Shown: positions 42,423-50,791 of the stretch, one piece after another
How the letters are laid out: each line of letters opens with the position of its first letter
How positions within the stretch are numbered: position 1 is the stretch's first letter
Source of the DNA: Halalkalicoccus sp. NIPERK01
GTDB taxonomy: Archaea; Halobacteriota; Halobacteria; Halobacteriales; Halalkalicoccaceae
Assembly: GCF_030287405.1 (NCBI RefSeq)
Contig: NZ_JASVVV010000003.1
Location: 124,001-188,000 of the forward strand
DNA: 64,000 nucleotides
Direction: 5' to 3'
Translations under genes and position numbers: made by a program
Notes under the pieces: generated by a model
Told to the model about the DNA's origin: nothing
Seen by the model: the letters and a program-made list of their open reading frames with translations, nothing else
Database searches by the model: none

Positions 42423-44192
42423 ATGGGACGACGCGAGCCGCCCCGAACCGAGGAGGGGCTGTACGTGCTGCACGACCTGCGGAGCGTCGACTGGGACGCC
42501 TGGCGCGCGGCCACCGACCGCGACCGCGAGGCCGCCCTCGCGGAGGGCGTCGCGTTCCTCGAGGACCACGCTGCCGTCGAGGAGGGCGATACGGCGGCGT
42601 TCAGCGTGCTCGGACACAAGGCCGACCTGCTGATCCTCCACCTCCGACCCACGCTCGCGGAACTCGACACCGCCGAACGCGAGTTCGAGGGCTGTGCGCT
42701 CTCGGAGTTCACCGACCGGGCGAGTTCCTACCTGTCGGTCACGGAGGCCTCGGGCTACACCGAGGCCGCCGCGGACTACTTCGATCCGGACGTCGAGGCC
42801 GACCCCGGCCTCAGGCGCTACATGGACTCGCGGCTGTACCCCGACCTCCCCGAGACGGAGTTCGTCAGTTTCTACCCGATGTCGAAACGGCGGGATCCCG
42901 AGTACAACTGGTACGACCTGCCGTTCGAGGAGCGACGCGAACTGATGGCGGCACACGGCGAGATCGGGCGCGATTATGCGGGGAAGGTCACCCAGATCAT
43001 CTCCGGGAGCGTCGGCCTCGACGACCACGAGTGGGGCGTCACCCTCTTCGCCGACGACATGACCGACATCAAGCGCCTGCTCACCGAGATGCGCTTCGAC
43101 CCCTCCTCCTCGAAGTACGCCGAGTTCGGCCGCTTTTACACGGGGCGGCGCTTCGCGCCCTCCCAGCTGGAGGCGTTTCTCGCCGGCGAGTCGGTCTCCA
43201 CCGCTACGGGTGGGGGCGTCGACACCGACCTCGCCGAGGAGTTCGGCCGGCTCGGAGTCGAGGTCGACGCCCCCGAGGGGGCACACGGACTCGTCCTCCG
43301 ATCGGACGCGGACGTCGAAACCGTCCGAGAGGAGGTCGACGGGCTCCGCGGGAACTTCGAGCACTACGACAGCCACGTGTTGACCGAGGTGCGCGGAGAC
43401 GGGGACGAGACGGCGGTCCTCAGCGTCTGGGAGACCGAACGCGCCGCCGACACCGCCCGCGGCTTCCTCGAAGAACTGCCCGGAGTACGCGAGGTGACGG
43501 CGGGTGCGCTCGCCGACGAGGAGGTCGAACCCGAAGAGACCGGCGAGGCCGATACGGACGACATCCGCGGCGAACTCGCGGACCTCGACATCTACGCCGG
43601 AAAGCCCCACGGCGAGGACGTCTACGCGATGGTGCTGTACTCGGAGGCCGACCCCGACACGCTGGCTCCCGAAGTCGAGGACCTCGCCGAGGGGTTCGAC
43701 CGCTACGACACCCACGTCAAGACCGCGACCTACCAGGCGAAAGACGGGGACCGATCGGCCGTGGTCAGCATCTGGGAGACGGCCGACGCCGCCGACACCG
43801 CCGGGGGCTTTCTGGCCGACCTGCCCGGTATCGTCGCCCGCGCGGGACGGGGTCCCGCGGAGGAAACGAGCGGGGAGGAACGACCCGCGAGTCGCGCGGG
43901 CGAGGAGAGCGGCTTCGGCACGATGGGGATGTTCTACACCGTCGAGCCCGACCATCGCGAGGAGTTCGTCGAGAAGTTCGACACCGTCGGCGGCCTGCTC
44001 GAAGAGATGGACGGCCACCACGAGACCGACCTGATGGTCAACGTCGCGGACGAGAACGACATGTTCATCGCCAGCCAGTGGCGCTCGAAGGAGGACGCGA
44101 TGGCCTTCTTCCGCTCGGACGCCTTCCGCGACACGGTCCAGTGGGGCCGTGACGTGCTCGCGGACCGGCCGCGTCACGTCTTCCTGGCATGA
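42423..44192 (+). CDS. pitA: PitA-like haem protein (chlorite dismutase/HemQ-like with ABM domain)
   Basis: A 589-residue protein. Residues 1-250 are a chlorite-dismutase/HemQ-like domain; the haem-binding His178 lies in LMAAHGEIGRDYAGKVTQII, and MRFDPSSSKYAEFGRFYTG is conserved. Two tandem copies of an approximately 90-residue unit follow (about 269-358 and 379-470; EHYDSHVLTEVRGDGDE and DRYDTHVKTATYQAKDGD). Residues 501-589 are an antibiotic-biosynthesis-monooxygenase domain (MFIASQWRSKEDAMAFFRSD). Haloarchaeal fusions of this kind are called PitA; HemQ-type enzymes decarboxylate coproheme. The start at 42423 is supported by family-like MGRREPPRTEEGLYVLHDL. Confidence 0.87.
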   Translation: MGRREPPRTEEGLYVLHDLRSVDWDAWRAATDRDREAALAEGVAFLEDHAAVEEGDTAAFSVLGHKADLLILHLRPTLAELDTAEREFEGCALSEFTDRASSYLSVTEASGYTEAAADYFDPDVEADPGLRRYMDSRLYPDLPETEFVSFYPMSKRRDPEYNWYDLPFEERRELMAAHGEIGRDYAGKVTQIISGSVGLDDHEWGVTLFADDMTDIKRLLTEMRFDPSSSKYAEFGRFYTGRRFAPSQLEAFLAGESVSTATGGGVDTDLAEEFGRLGVEVDAPEGAHGLVLRSDADVETVREEVDGLRGNFEHYDSHVLTEVRGDGDETAVLSVWETERAADTARGFLEELPGVREVTAGALADEEVEPEETGEADTDDIRGELADLDIYAGKPHGEDVYAMVLYSEADPDTLAPEVEDLAEGFDRYDTHVKTATYQAKDGDRSAVVSIWETADAADTAGGFLADLPGIVARAGRGPAEETSGEERPASRAGEESGFGTMGMFYTVEPDHREEFVEKFDTVGGLLEEMDGHHETDLMVNVADENDMFIASQWRSKEDAMAFFRSDAFRDTVQWGRDVLADRPRHVFLA

Positions 44193-44380
44193 GCGAGGGG
44201 CCGACGGAGGGCCGCTCCGCCGAACGACTCAGGATCGCCGTGCTCGCGGGGTTTCCCGTCGTCGTCGCGCTCCTGATCGGCCTGCTGGGCGGGAACCTCC
44301 GATCGGGGCTGGTGATCGGCGCGGGGATCGGTCTCGGGCTAGCGTTGGCGGTCGTCGTCTACGGGCGGCTGGCCGGCTGA
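44189..44380 (+). CDS. Small two-helix membrane protein after pitA
   Basis: A 63-residue protein: MSEGPTEGRSAERLRIAVLA, then two hydrophobic segments (GFPVVVALLIGLLGG and GLVIGAGIGLGLALAVVVYG). The ATG overlaps the pitA stop as ATGA, showing translational coupling. Unknown family. Confidence 0.7.
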   Translation: MSEGPTEGRSAERLRIAVLAGFPVVVALLIGLLGGNLRSGLVIGAGIGLGLALAVVVYGRLAG

Positions 44381-44392
44381 GGAGCCGACGAT

Positions 44393-44554
44393 TCAACGTC
44401 CGAGCAGTGCGTAGCCGGCGACGCCGCCGAGTCCGAACGCGAGGGTGAGAACGCCCCATCGTCCCGCCGACCGGCCCCGTCGCCGGGCGTGGACGAAGAT
44501 CAGAACGGCGAGAACCGCGTGAAACGCGGCGGTACCGAGGAGGAACCTGCGCAC
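44393..44554 (-). CDS. Small membrane protein after the aldo/keto reductase
   Basis: A 53-residue ORF with a GTG start (complement of 44552-44554): VRRFLLGTAAFHAVLAVLIF, then a basic loop VHARRRGRSAGRWG and a second helix ending GYALLGR. The start lies 1 nt after the aldo/keto reductase stop. Two helices with a basic cytoplasmic loop make a plausible micro-membrane protein. No family known. Confidence 0.5.
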   Translation of the reverse strand: MRRFLLGTAAFHAVLAVLIFVHARRRGRSAGRWGVLTLAFGLGGVAGYALLGR

Positions 44555-44555
44555 G

Positions 44556-45611
44556 TCAGTCGGCGGGCTGTTTCTCGATCCCCGCCTCGCGCAGGTCCGC
44601 GCCGCCGACGGAGGAACGAAGCGAGTCCATTCCGTCGTCGCGGTCGATCCCGAAGTTCGTCGCGTGGAGTTCAGCGACGCGGTCGAGTTCTTCCTCCGAT
44701 AGCGCCGGCACCTCGCTCGCGCCCGCCCACTCGTCGATGTCCTCTGTGGTTCGGAACGTCGGCGTCACGCTCGCGACCTCGTCGTGTGCGAGCAGCCACG
44801 CGATCGAGGCCTGGCCCATCGTGCGCTCGCCGTCTCTCTCCAAGAACCGCAGCGTCTCGAGTTTCTCCCAGCCCGTCTCGTACCACTCGTCGGGCCGGAA
44901 TCCTCGATGATCGCCCTCGCCGAGTTCGGTTTCGGGGGTGACCTGCTCGTTGAGCAGACCCGAGGAGTGGGGGACGCGCGGGATCAGGCTGGTTTCGGCG
45001 TCGAGGTCCTCGATCGTCTCGAGGAAGTGAGTTCCCACTTCCTGTTCGAGCAGGTTCCAGACCAGTTGGACCGAATCGAACTCCTCGGCGATGGCCCGAT
45101 CGCCCTCGGCGAGCCAGCCGATCGAGGGGCCGAGCGCCCAGCCGGTCGCCCGGATCAGCCCCTCCTCGCGGAGTTCGTCGAGGGTTTCGAGGACGTCGTC
45201 GTCGACCTCCGAGACGTCCGCGTTGTGCAGTTGGAGCACGTCGACGTACTCCGTATCGAGGCGAGCGAGGCTCTTCTCGACCGCCTCGCGGACGTATTCG
45301 GGCGTGATCTCCTTCGGGATCTCGCCGTGACCTGCTTGGGGATTGTTGTAGAAGTCGTAGCCGACCTTGGTGGCGAGCGTGACCTCCTCGCGCCGGTCGG
45401 AAAAGGCCTCGCCGACGAGTTCCTCCGAGCGGCCGTGGCCGTAGACGTCGCCCGTGTCGAAGTAGGTGATCCCCCGGTTGAGGGCGTGTTCGAGCATGTC
45501 GAGGGCCTGTTTCTCGCCCCTGTCGCCCCACCAGTCGGTGCCCACGACCCACGCGCCGAAGCCGACCTCGCTTACCTCGACGTCCGAGTCGCCGAGCGTG
45601 CGGTAGTGCAT
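44556..45611 (-). CDS. Aldo/keto reductase
   Basis: A 351-residue NAD(P)H-dependent oxidoreductase of TIM-barrel fold. Catalytic tetrad positions: GITYFDTGDVYGHGRSEELV (Asp and Tyr), VTLATKVGYDF (Lys) and LQLHNADVSEV (His). The nucleotide site near VTPTFRTTEDIDEWAGASEV is of the general AKR type. Start at MHYRTLGDSDVEVSEVGFGA. Substrate unknown. Confidence 0.9.
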   Translation of the reverse strand: MHYRTLGDSDVEVSEVGFGAWVVGTDWWGDRGEKQALDMLEHALNRGITYFDTGDVYGHGRSEELVGEAFSDRREEVTLATKVGYDFYNNPQAGHGEIPKEITPEYVREAVEKSLARLDTEYVDVLQLHNADVSEVDDDVLETLDELREEGLIRATGWALGPSIGWLAEGDRAIAEEFDSVQLVWNLLEQEVGTHFLETIEDLDAETSLIPRVPHSSGLLNEQVTPETELGEGDHRGFRPDEWYETGWEKLETLRFLERDGERTMGQASIAWLLAHDEVASVTPTFRTTEDIDEWAGASEVPALSEEELDRVAELHATNFGIDRDDGMDSLRSSVGGADLREAGIEKQPAD

Positions 45612-45721
45612 ACCCGCGGGTATGGAGCGGGGGCACTTAGCGGATGCGGAGCGCACCGCCGATGGGGCACAGGAGCGGGGATAACCGAACCCATTTGAAC
45701 GACCGCGTCGAACGCCCCGCC

Positions 45722-46630
45722 ATGACGAAACGCCACGTCTCGCTCCCCGAGGAGGCAGAACAAGGGGTAGAGACGTTCATCGCGGAGGTCGACGAGCGCC
45801 TCGCGGGCGAGGAGGACACCTGCGAGGTCGTCCGCGACACCCTGATCGACCTCTACGGGGACCGGGCGGCCTACGAGCGCTGGCGGGCGGGCGAGGACGT
45901 CTCGCCGGCCGAGCGGGTCCGCCTGCAGGGCTACGATCCGTGTAACTCGACGCTCGAGAGCGAGTACTACGCCGAGAAGGACGAGGAGGCGTTCAGGCGC
46001 TCGAAGCACCTCCAGTGGCTCTGGCGGCAGTTCGACGCCACGCCGATGGCCGACAACGTCGAGTTCGCGCTGCGCTTTCGAAGCATGCTCGCGAAGCACC
46101 TCTTCGCCGAGTGTGGCGAGGGCTGTCGGTTCTTCAAGGGGATCACGTTCACCTACGGGCACAACATCACGGTCGGCGACAACACGGTCGTCCACGACGA
46201 CGTCCACCTCGACGACCGTGGCCGGCTCTCGATCGGAAACCGGGTCTCGATCTCCGACGGCGCCCACATCTACAGCCACGACCACGACGTGGTCGACCAG
46301 ACCGAGGTGACGAACTTCCGCACCGTGATCGAAGACGACGCGCGCGTGACCTACGACGCGATGGTCCGGGCCGGATGCAGGGTGGGCGAGAACAGCATCG
46401 TCGGGGCACGCGCGATCGTTCAGGGGGACGTCCCCGCCCACCACGTCGTCGTCGGCACGCCGGCGAAGAGCGTGCGGATCAAACCCGGCTTCGAGGAGCG
46501 CGCCGAACCCATCGGGGACCGCCTCGCGAACCGCCGGGACGACCGCGAGATCCCCTACGACCTGCCGTCCGACCTGGAGCGGTTCGACGAGTTCGGCCGG
46601 ACGCTCGAACCGGGGGATACAGTCAAGTGA
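45722..46630 (+). CDS. Left-handed beta-helix acyltransferase
   Basis: A 302-residue protein. The central part has hexapeptide repeats (GDNTVVHDDVHLDDRGRLSI, GNRVSISDGAHIYSHDHDVV, GCRVGENSIVGARAIVQGDV) of the maltose/galactoside O-acetyltransferase group, ending in VVVGTPAKSVRIKPG. These enzymes transfer an acyl group from acyl-CoA. The first 110 residues are acidic and helical with no obvious match. Starts at the ATG at 45722. Confidence 0.85.
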   Translation: MTKRHVSLPEEAEQGVETFIAEVDERLAGEEDTCEVVRDTLIDLYGDRAAYERWRAGEDVSPAERVRLQGYDPCNSTLESEYYAEKDEEAFRRSKHLQWLWRQFDATPMADNVEFALRFRSMLAKHLFAECGEGCRFFKGITFTYGHNITVGDNTVVHDDVHLDDRGRLSIGNRVSISDGAHIYSHDHDVVDQTEVTNFRTVIEDDARVTYDAMVRAGCRVGENSIVGARAIVQGDVPAHHVVVGTPAKSVRIKPGFEERAEPIGDRLANRRDDREIPYDLPSDLERFDEFGRTLEPGDTVK

Positions 46631-46652
46631 GACGGTAGCGTGTATCGGTCGA

Positions 46653-47360
46653 ATGAGCCGAGCCGTCGCCATCAACGTCGGTGCGAACACCTCGCTTCCG
46701 GGGTTTCGGGGGCCGATCTATCCCGACGGCCGCTTCGAGTACGTCCCGATCCCCGAGCGCGAACCCGTCCGTGAGCCGGTGCCGACCTACGGGGACCTCG
46801 ACCGGAAGTTCGAGGTCCCCGACTCCCTTCTGGACCGCCGCGTCCACCTCGACCCCTCCTTCGTCGGCTATCCGGGCTGTGAGGCCTACACCTACGGCGA
46901 CGAACACGCGGTCAAGGCCGGACCGCTCTCGGACCTCGCGGCGGGCGACGTCGTGTTCTTCTACGCGACGCTCTCGACCGTCGGCGACGACCCCGAGCCG
47001 TGGATCGCGCCGGAGTGGGGCGCGTACGTCATCGGGTCGTTCACCCTCGCGGCCGACCCGGTGAGCGGCGAGGAGTATCTGGAACTTCCCGAGGCCGACC
47101 GGGCGCCGTTCGCGAGCAACGCCCACTGCAAACGCGAGGTCTTCGACGCCGAGGTGCTGCTCGTCGGCGACCCCGAGCGATCCGGCCTCCGGGATCGCGC
47201 GCTGCCGCTCTCCGGCGAACGGGGCAGCGAGCCCAACCGGATCGTCACCGACCTCTCCTCGGACTCGGGGAAGGGGCCGTGGTGGCGCAGACCGTTGCGG
47301 TTCGACGGCGAGGCGACCGACGAACTGCTCTCGTTGTCGCCGGCCGACCTCGATTTCTGA
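46653..47360 (+). CDS. Nmad3-like protein (nucleotide-modification-associated domain)
   Basis: A 235-residue protein, MSRAVAINVGANTSLPGFRG then PIYPDGRFEYVPIPEREPVR. The opening 'N.GAN...PGFRGPI..DG.FEY.PIPE' block, the HLDPSFVGYPGC segment and a basic/aspartate end (ITDLSSDSGKGPWWRRP) resemble the Nmad3 family, named from its association with modified-nucleotide systems. I recognise it by recalled motif only. Its biochemistry is unknown. It follows the acyltransferase by 22 nt and precedes a phased repeat cluster. Confidence 0.55.
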   Translation: MSRAVAINVGANTSLPGFRGPIYPDGRFEYVPIPEREPVREPVPTYGDLDRKFEVPDSLLDRRVHLDPSFVGYPGCEAYTYGDEHAVKAGPLSDLAAGDVVFFYATLSTVGDDPEPWIAPEWGAYVIGSFTLAADPVSGEEYLELPEADRAPFASNAHCKREVFDAEVLLVGDPERSGLRDRALPLSGERGSEPNRIVTDLSSDSGKGPWWRRPLRFDGEATDELLSLSPADLDF

Positions 47361-47381
47361 TACCGTCGGTCAGAGGAACTC

Positions 47382-47462
47382 ATACGGGTGGTTGTAGTCC
47401 GTTACGGGTGATCGCTGACCCGCACGGGTGATCCACCGGTAAACAGTTACAACCATCCGTAT
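47382..47462. promoter_or_regulatory. Phased ACGGGTG sites inside a 15-bp inverted repeat
   Basis: ACGGGTG occurs at 47384, 47404 and 47424, exactly 20 bp apart, close to two helical turns. The first and a far copy form a 15-bp inverted repeat with one mismatch: ATACGGGTGGTTGTA (47382-47396) and TACAACCATCCGTAT (47448-47462). This has the look of a multi-subunit operator. It lies between the Nmad3-like gene and the next gene, about 150 nt from the latter's start. Confidence 0.7.
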
Positions 47463-47612
47463 CAACCGGTATATGCCTGCTGTGATGAGCAACAGCGCGA
47501 GTAATTCCCGTCCTGCCAGCGCTCGCTGTCCGTCGGTATGGCCGACAGTATGAACGGCCGGTCGCGCCTGCCGGTCGTGCTTTTAAGCGTCTGGGTGGAG
47601 TATCCCGGACCG

Positions 47613-48215
47613 ATGCGACCACAACAGTACGTGCCGCTTTCGACGGACAGCGAGGGGAAACTGCCGGCGGGCGTGCGTTCCGCGGTCGAGACGCTCCGAC
47701 CGATCGTCGTCAAACACGGCCGGATGGGCACGCTCTCGCTGCTCGTCGGCGGCTATACGGTCCTGAAGGGGCTGGCCGGGCTTCGCTCGAACACGGGTCG
47801 GGCGCTCCGCCAGATCGCCGTCGGCGCGGGCTGGATCGCCATCGGGCGCGCCCAGCAGCAGGCCTCGGACGCCGAGGTCGAGGTCAGCGAGCCGTGGACG
47901 AGCGACGACCCCGAGGAGGAGGAAAGCGGCGTGATCGCCGACGCGAACACCGAGACGCCGCGGGACTTCGGCGACCCCGAGACGGGCGAGACGCCCGAGG
48001 CACAGGGCGCGGCCGAGGAGGCCGAGATCGCCGGCCCGACCGAGGGCGACGCCGTCCCCGAGAACACCAAGGAGGGCGGCTCCGAGGGCCACCCCGCCGA
48101 CGACGTGGAGATGGTCGACCCCGACGCCGAGGAGATCAACGAGGGGAGCCTCCAGACCGACGAACAGGAGGAGGACGTGGCCTCGGACGAGCCGGGCGAC
48201 GAGGACGAGGAGTAA
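47613..48215 (+). CDS. Acidic haloarchaeal protein of unknown function
   Basis: A 200-residue protein from ATG 47613, 25 nt after a TATA-like TTTTAAGC (47580-47587). The first 90 residues contain two Gly/Ala-rich segments (MGTLSLLVGGYTVLKGLAGL, IAVGAGWIAIGRAQQQ) that could be amphipathic or membrane-associated. The remainder is a very acidic low-complexity tail (DPEEEESG to DEPGDEDEE). It has no recognisable domain. Confidence 0.7.
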   Translation: MRPQQYVPLSTDSEGKLPAGVRSAVETLRPIVVKHGRMGTLSLLVGGYTVLKGLAGLRSNTGRALRQIAVGAGWIAIGRAQQQASDAEVEVSEPWTSDDPEEEESGVIADANTETPRDFGDPETGETPEAQGAAEEAEIAGPTEGDAVPENTKEGGSEGHPADDVEMVDPDAEEINEGSLQTDEQEEDVASDEPGDEDEE

Positions 48216-48287
48216 CGCCCACCGCCCGTCCCAACCGGTCGAACGACATCGAATCGGTTTTTTCCGCGACGAACGATATCCTCAGCT

Positions 48288-49076
48288 ATGCAGCCGCGTC
48301 GCGTGATCGCCGTCGGCCGGGACGTCGTCCGGGAGATGCGAGCGCACAACGTCACCTTCATGGCCGGCAGCATCGCGCACGCGGCCTTCCTCTCGCTGCT
48401 CCCGCTGCTGGTGTTGTTGCTCGTCATCGCCTCGGCCGTCGGCAACGACCTGTTGACCGAGCGCATCGTCGCGCTGTCGCGGACGTACCTCAGCCCTGCC
48501 GGCGAGGGGCTGGTCGTCGACGCGCTGACGACCGCCTCGGAACGCGCCGGGGCGTCGGTCATCGGCGTCGCGTCGCTGCTCTGGGGGATGTTACGCATCT
48601 TCCGCGGGATCAACACCGCGTTCGACGAACTCTACGACGCCGGCGAGGAGGGGGTCGTCGGACGGGTCGTCGACGGGTTGGTCGTGTTCGTCGCCATCGT
48701 CCTCGGGACGGTCGGCGCGGGCCTCGCGGCGGCGACGCTCGCGCTCGGCGACCATCCGGTGGTGCAGGCGCTCAACCCGCTGGTCCTCGTCGTCGGGCTG
48801 ACGGTCGCGTTCTTCCCGATGTACTACGTCTTTCCCGAAGCCGACGTCACCGTCGGCGAGGCGTTGCCGGGGGCGGTCATCGCCGCGGTCGGCTGGACGG
48901 CGATGGAGGCGGTGTTCGGGGTCTACGTCGACCTCGCGGACACCGTCAGCATCTACGGAACGATGGGCGCGGTGATCCTGCTGTCGATCTGGCTCTACGG
49001 GAGCGCGTTCGTCCTGCTCGTGGGGGCGACGACGAACGTCGTCCTCGCGGGCCACCACCGCGAAGCAGGGGCGTAG
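48288..49076 (+). CDS. YihY/BrkB-family membrane protein
   Basis: A 262-residue protein with six transmembrane helices. MRAHNVTFMAGSIAHAAFLS, the amphipathic LLWGMLRIFRGINTAFDELY, and WTAMEAVFGVYVDLADTVSI with YGTMGAVILLSIWLYGSAFV are typical of the YihY/BrkB family, once called ribonuclease BN. Actual role unclear. Codirectional with the preceding acidic protein; a T-run at 48257-48263 may hold a promoter. Confidence 0.88.
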   Translation: MQPRRVIAVGRDVVREMRAHNVTFMAGSIAHAAFLSLLPLLVLLLVIASAVGNDLLTERIVALSRTYLSPAGEGLVVDALTTASERAGASVIGVASLLWGMLRIFRGINTAFDELYDAGEEGVVGRVVDGLVVFVAIVLGTVGAGLAAATLALGDHPVVQALNPLVLVVGLTVAFFPMYYVFPEADVTVGEALPGAVIAAVGWTAMEAVFGVYVDLADTVSIYGTMGAVILLSIWLYGSAFVLLVGATTNVVLAGHHREAGA

Positions 49077-49079
49077 GCG

Positions 49080-49310
49080 TCACTCGCCGTCTTCCGACCC
49101 GTCCTCGCGCAACCTCGCTACCTCCTCGTAGTCCTCCTCCTGGAGGTGGAGCTGTTTGACGGGCGTGTAGTCGACCTGGTCGTCGTTCTTCTCGAACTCG
49201 ACCAGCCGGTAGTCGGGCGGGTAGTCGCTCCCGGTACGACCCTGCCACCTGACGTCCCAGCCCGCTTCGAGCAGTTCCTTGACGTCCCTGAGCGAGTCGG
49301 GTGCTGTCAT
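49080..49310 (-). CDS. Small acidic hypothetical protein
   Basis: A 76-residue acidic protein, MTAPDSLRDVKELLEAGWDV then RWQGRTGSDYPPDYRLVEFE. It is conserved-looking in composition, with YTPVKQLHLQEEDYEEVARL helical at the end. The start at 49310 drops 13 upstream residues that are not conserved-looking. No family recognised. Confidence 0.6.
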   Translation of the reverse strand: MTAPDSLRDVKELLEAGWDVRWQGRTGSDYPPDYRLVEFEKNDDQVDYTPVKQLHLQEEDYEEVARLREDGSEDGE

Positions 49311-49562
49311 GGTTCTCCGACCGGCCGGATCTGTGTTGACATCCGACATAGTTCTTCGGAAACGATCCCTCCGCCCGTCTCGTGCTCCACCGAAAGAGCC
49401 CTCGGATAACGATACGTAACCGACTCCCCGAGCAGGTGAAGGGCAGTGGTCGGGAGGCGAACCCAGTCGCTCCGTTCGCTCGCTTCACTCCCTCGTACTG
49501 CATTCGCCTCACCGGAGTGCTCGCGGCGCTACGCGCCACTCGCGGGTTCGATTCGGCAGAAG

Positions 49563-49583
49563 TGCGCCGGCCGGGAGTTGAAC
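49563..49583 (-). repeat. Duplicate of the tRNA-Gly 3' end
   Basis: Twenty-one bases at 49563-49583 are identical to 49696-49716, the last bases of tRNA-Gly (discriminator, acceptor and T-arm). A shorter inverted piece, TTCAACTCCC, lies at 49645-49654. This is the usual scar of site-specific integration into a tRNA gene. Otherwise the stretch 49311-49695 has no gene; it contains several GAGCGAAGCGAG-type simple segments. Confidence 0.65.
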
Positions 49584-49695
49584 AACGCCGAGACGGTCCT
49601 GCTCGCCTCGCTTCGCTCGGCTGTGCGGGCTGCGACTCGTCTAATTCAACTCCCTATTACGATTTTGTCGCTCGCGGAGCTGCTCGCGACAAAAA

Positions 49696-49766
49696 TGCGC
49701 CGGCCGGGAGTTGAACCCGGGCTATGAGCTTGGGAAGCTCATGTCCTACCACTAGACCACCGGCGC
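49696..49766 (-). tRNA. tRNA-Gly (anticodon CCC)
   Basis: Read on the reverse strand: acceptor GCGCCGG pairs with CCGGCGC, with discriminator A. The D arm carries TGGTCTAGTGGTAGGA. The anticodon stem-loop GAGC-TTCCCAA-GCTC gives CCC. The T-arm is CCGGGTTCAACTCCCGG. 71 nt, no encoded CCA. Confidence 0.93.
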
Positions 49767-50002
49767 GCTCAGTCGTGGCCTCCTTCGCGCGCCGAGGATC
49801 GCGATTCCTACGGAATCGCTCACCACCGGCGCACTGCGCTTCGCTCACGCCCCGAGCCCCACCTTCGCTCGGTGAGACACCGGCGCTTAGCTCCGAATAG
49901 CCGACCGCGTCACTTGAACGTAGCGCTTCGTTCCGGTGGACGCACATCCCGTTTCTCGCGCGTGGAGGTGGCTATTAGGCGTTGTAGTCACTATCGGCAC
50001 CC
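49767..50002. other. Gap with tRNA-derived pieces
   Basis: CACCGGCGC-type pieces of the tRNA-Gly 5' end recur near 49823-49832 and 49881-49888, mixed with TTCGCTC-rich sequence. No gene is seen. The sequence GCGTTGTAGTCACTATCGGC (49979-49998) directly precedes nadE. Confidence 0.45.
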
Positions 50003-50791
50003 ATGATCGACCTGCGATTCTCCGAGGAGGAACTCGACACCGTTCACGACCGGATCACCGGCTTCATCACGGAGACGGTGACGGATGCCGGGGCCGACGG
50101 CGCGGTCCTGGGGCTGTCGGGCGGGATCGACAGCACGCTCACCGCGTATCTGGCCGTCGACGCGCTCGGGAGCGAGGGGCTCCGCGGGCTCGTCCTCCCC
50201 GGGGAGGTGAGCAGCGAGGCGAACATGAGCGACGCCGAACGCGTCGCGCGCGACCTCGAAATCGCGTACGACGTGATCGAGATCGACCCGATCGTCGAGA
50301 CGTTCGTCTCGACCCTTCCGGAAGTCGAGGGCGACCACGTCGCGGTCGGGAACGCCCGCGCGCGGACGCGGGCGGTGCTCAACTACCTGCTCGCGAACCA
50401 CGAGAACCGGATCGTGCTGGGGACCGGCAACCGCGCGGAGGCGGCGGTGGGCTACTTCACGAAGTACGGCGACGGCGCGGTCGACTGCCACCCCATCGGC
50501 AACCTCTACAAACAGCAGGTCCGCCAGCTCGCCCACCACCTGGGGATCCCCGAGGACCTCGCCGAGAAGACGCCGACCGCCGAACTCTGGGAGGACCAGA
50601 CCGACGAGGGCGAGTTGGGCATCGACTACGACACCCTCGACGCGGTGCTCGCGCTCCACGTCGACGGCCCGCTCTCGGTCGCGGCGACCAGTCGAATCGT
50701 CGGCTGCGAGGAGCGCGTGGTCCGGGAGGTCGACTCGCTCTACGAGCGAAGCGCCCACAAGCGCGCGGTGCCGCCCGCGCCCGAGCGCTAA
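50003..50791 (+). CDS. nadE: NAD+ synthase
   Basis: A 262-residue ATP-pyrophosphatase-fold enzyme that amidates deamido-NAD to NAD. The PP-loop LGLSGGIDSTLTAYLAV is at residues 36-52. GNARARTRAVLNYLLANHEN, LGTGNRAEAAVGYFTKYGDG and DCHPIGNLYKQQVRQLAHHL are conserved NadE blocks. No glutaminase domain is present, so it uses ammonia, the usual archaeal form. It overlaps the hydratase gene tail to tail by 4 bp. Confidence 0.95.
   Translation: MIDLRFSEEELDTVHDRITGFITETVTDAGADGAVLGLSGGIDSTLTAYLAVDALGSEGLRGLVLPGEVSSEANMSDAERVARDLEIAYDVIEIDPIVETFVSTLPEVEGDHVAVGNARARTRAVLNYLLANHENRIVLGTGNRAEAAVGYFTKYGDGAVDCHPIGNLYKQQVRQLAHHLGIPEDLAEKTPTAELWEDQTDEGELGIDYDTLDAVLALHVDGPLSVAATSRIVGCEERVVREVDSLYERSAHKRAVPPAPER

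Noticed and set aside
49402-49460. A second degraded tRNA on the minus strand near GGGTTCGCCTCCC.
   Set aside because: The T-arm-like piece has no matching acceptor or anticodon stem.
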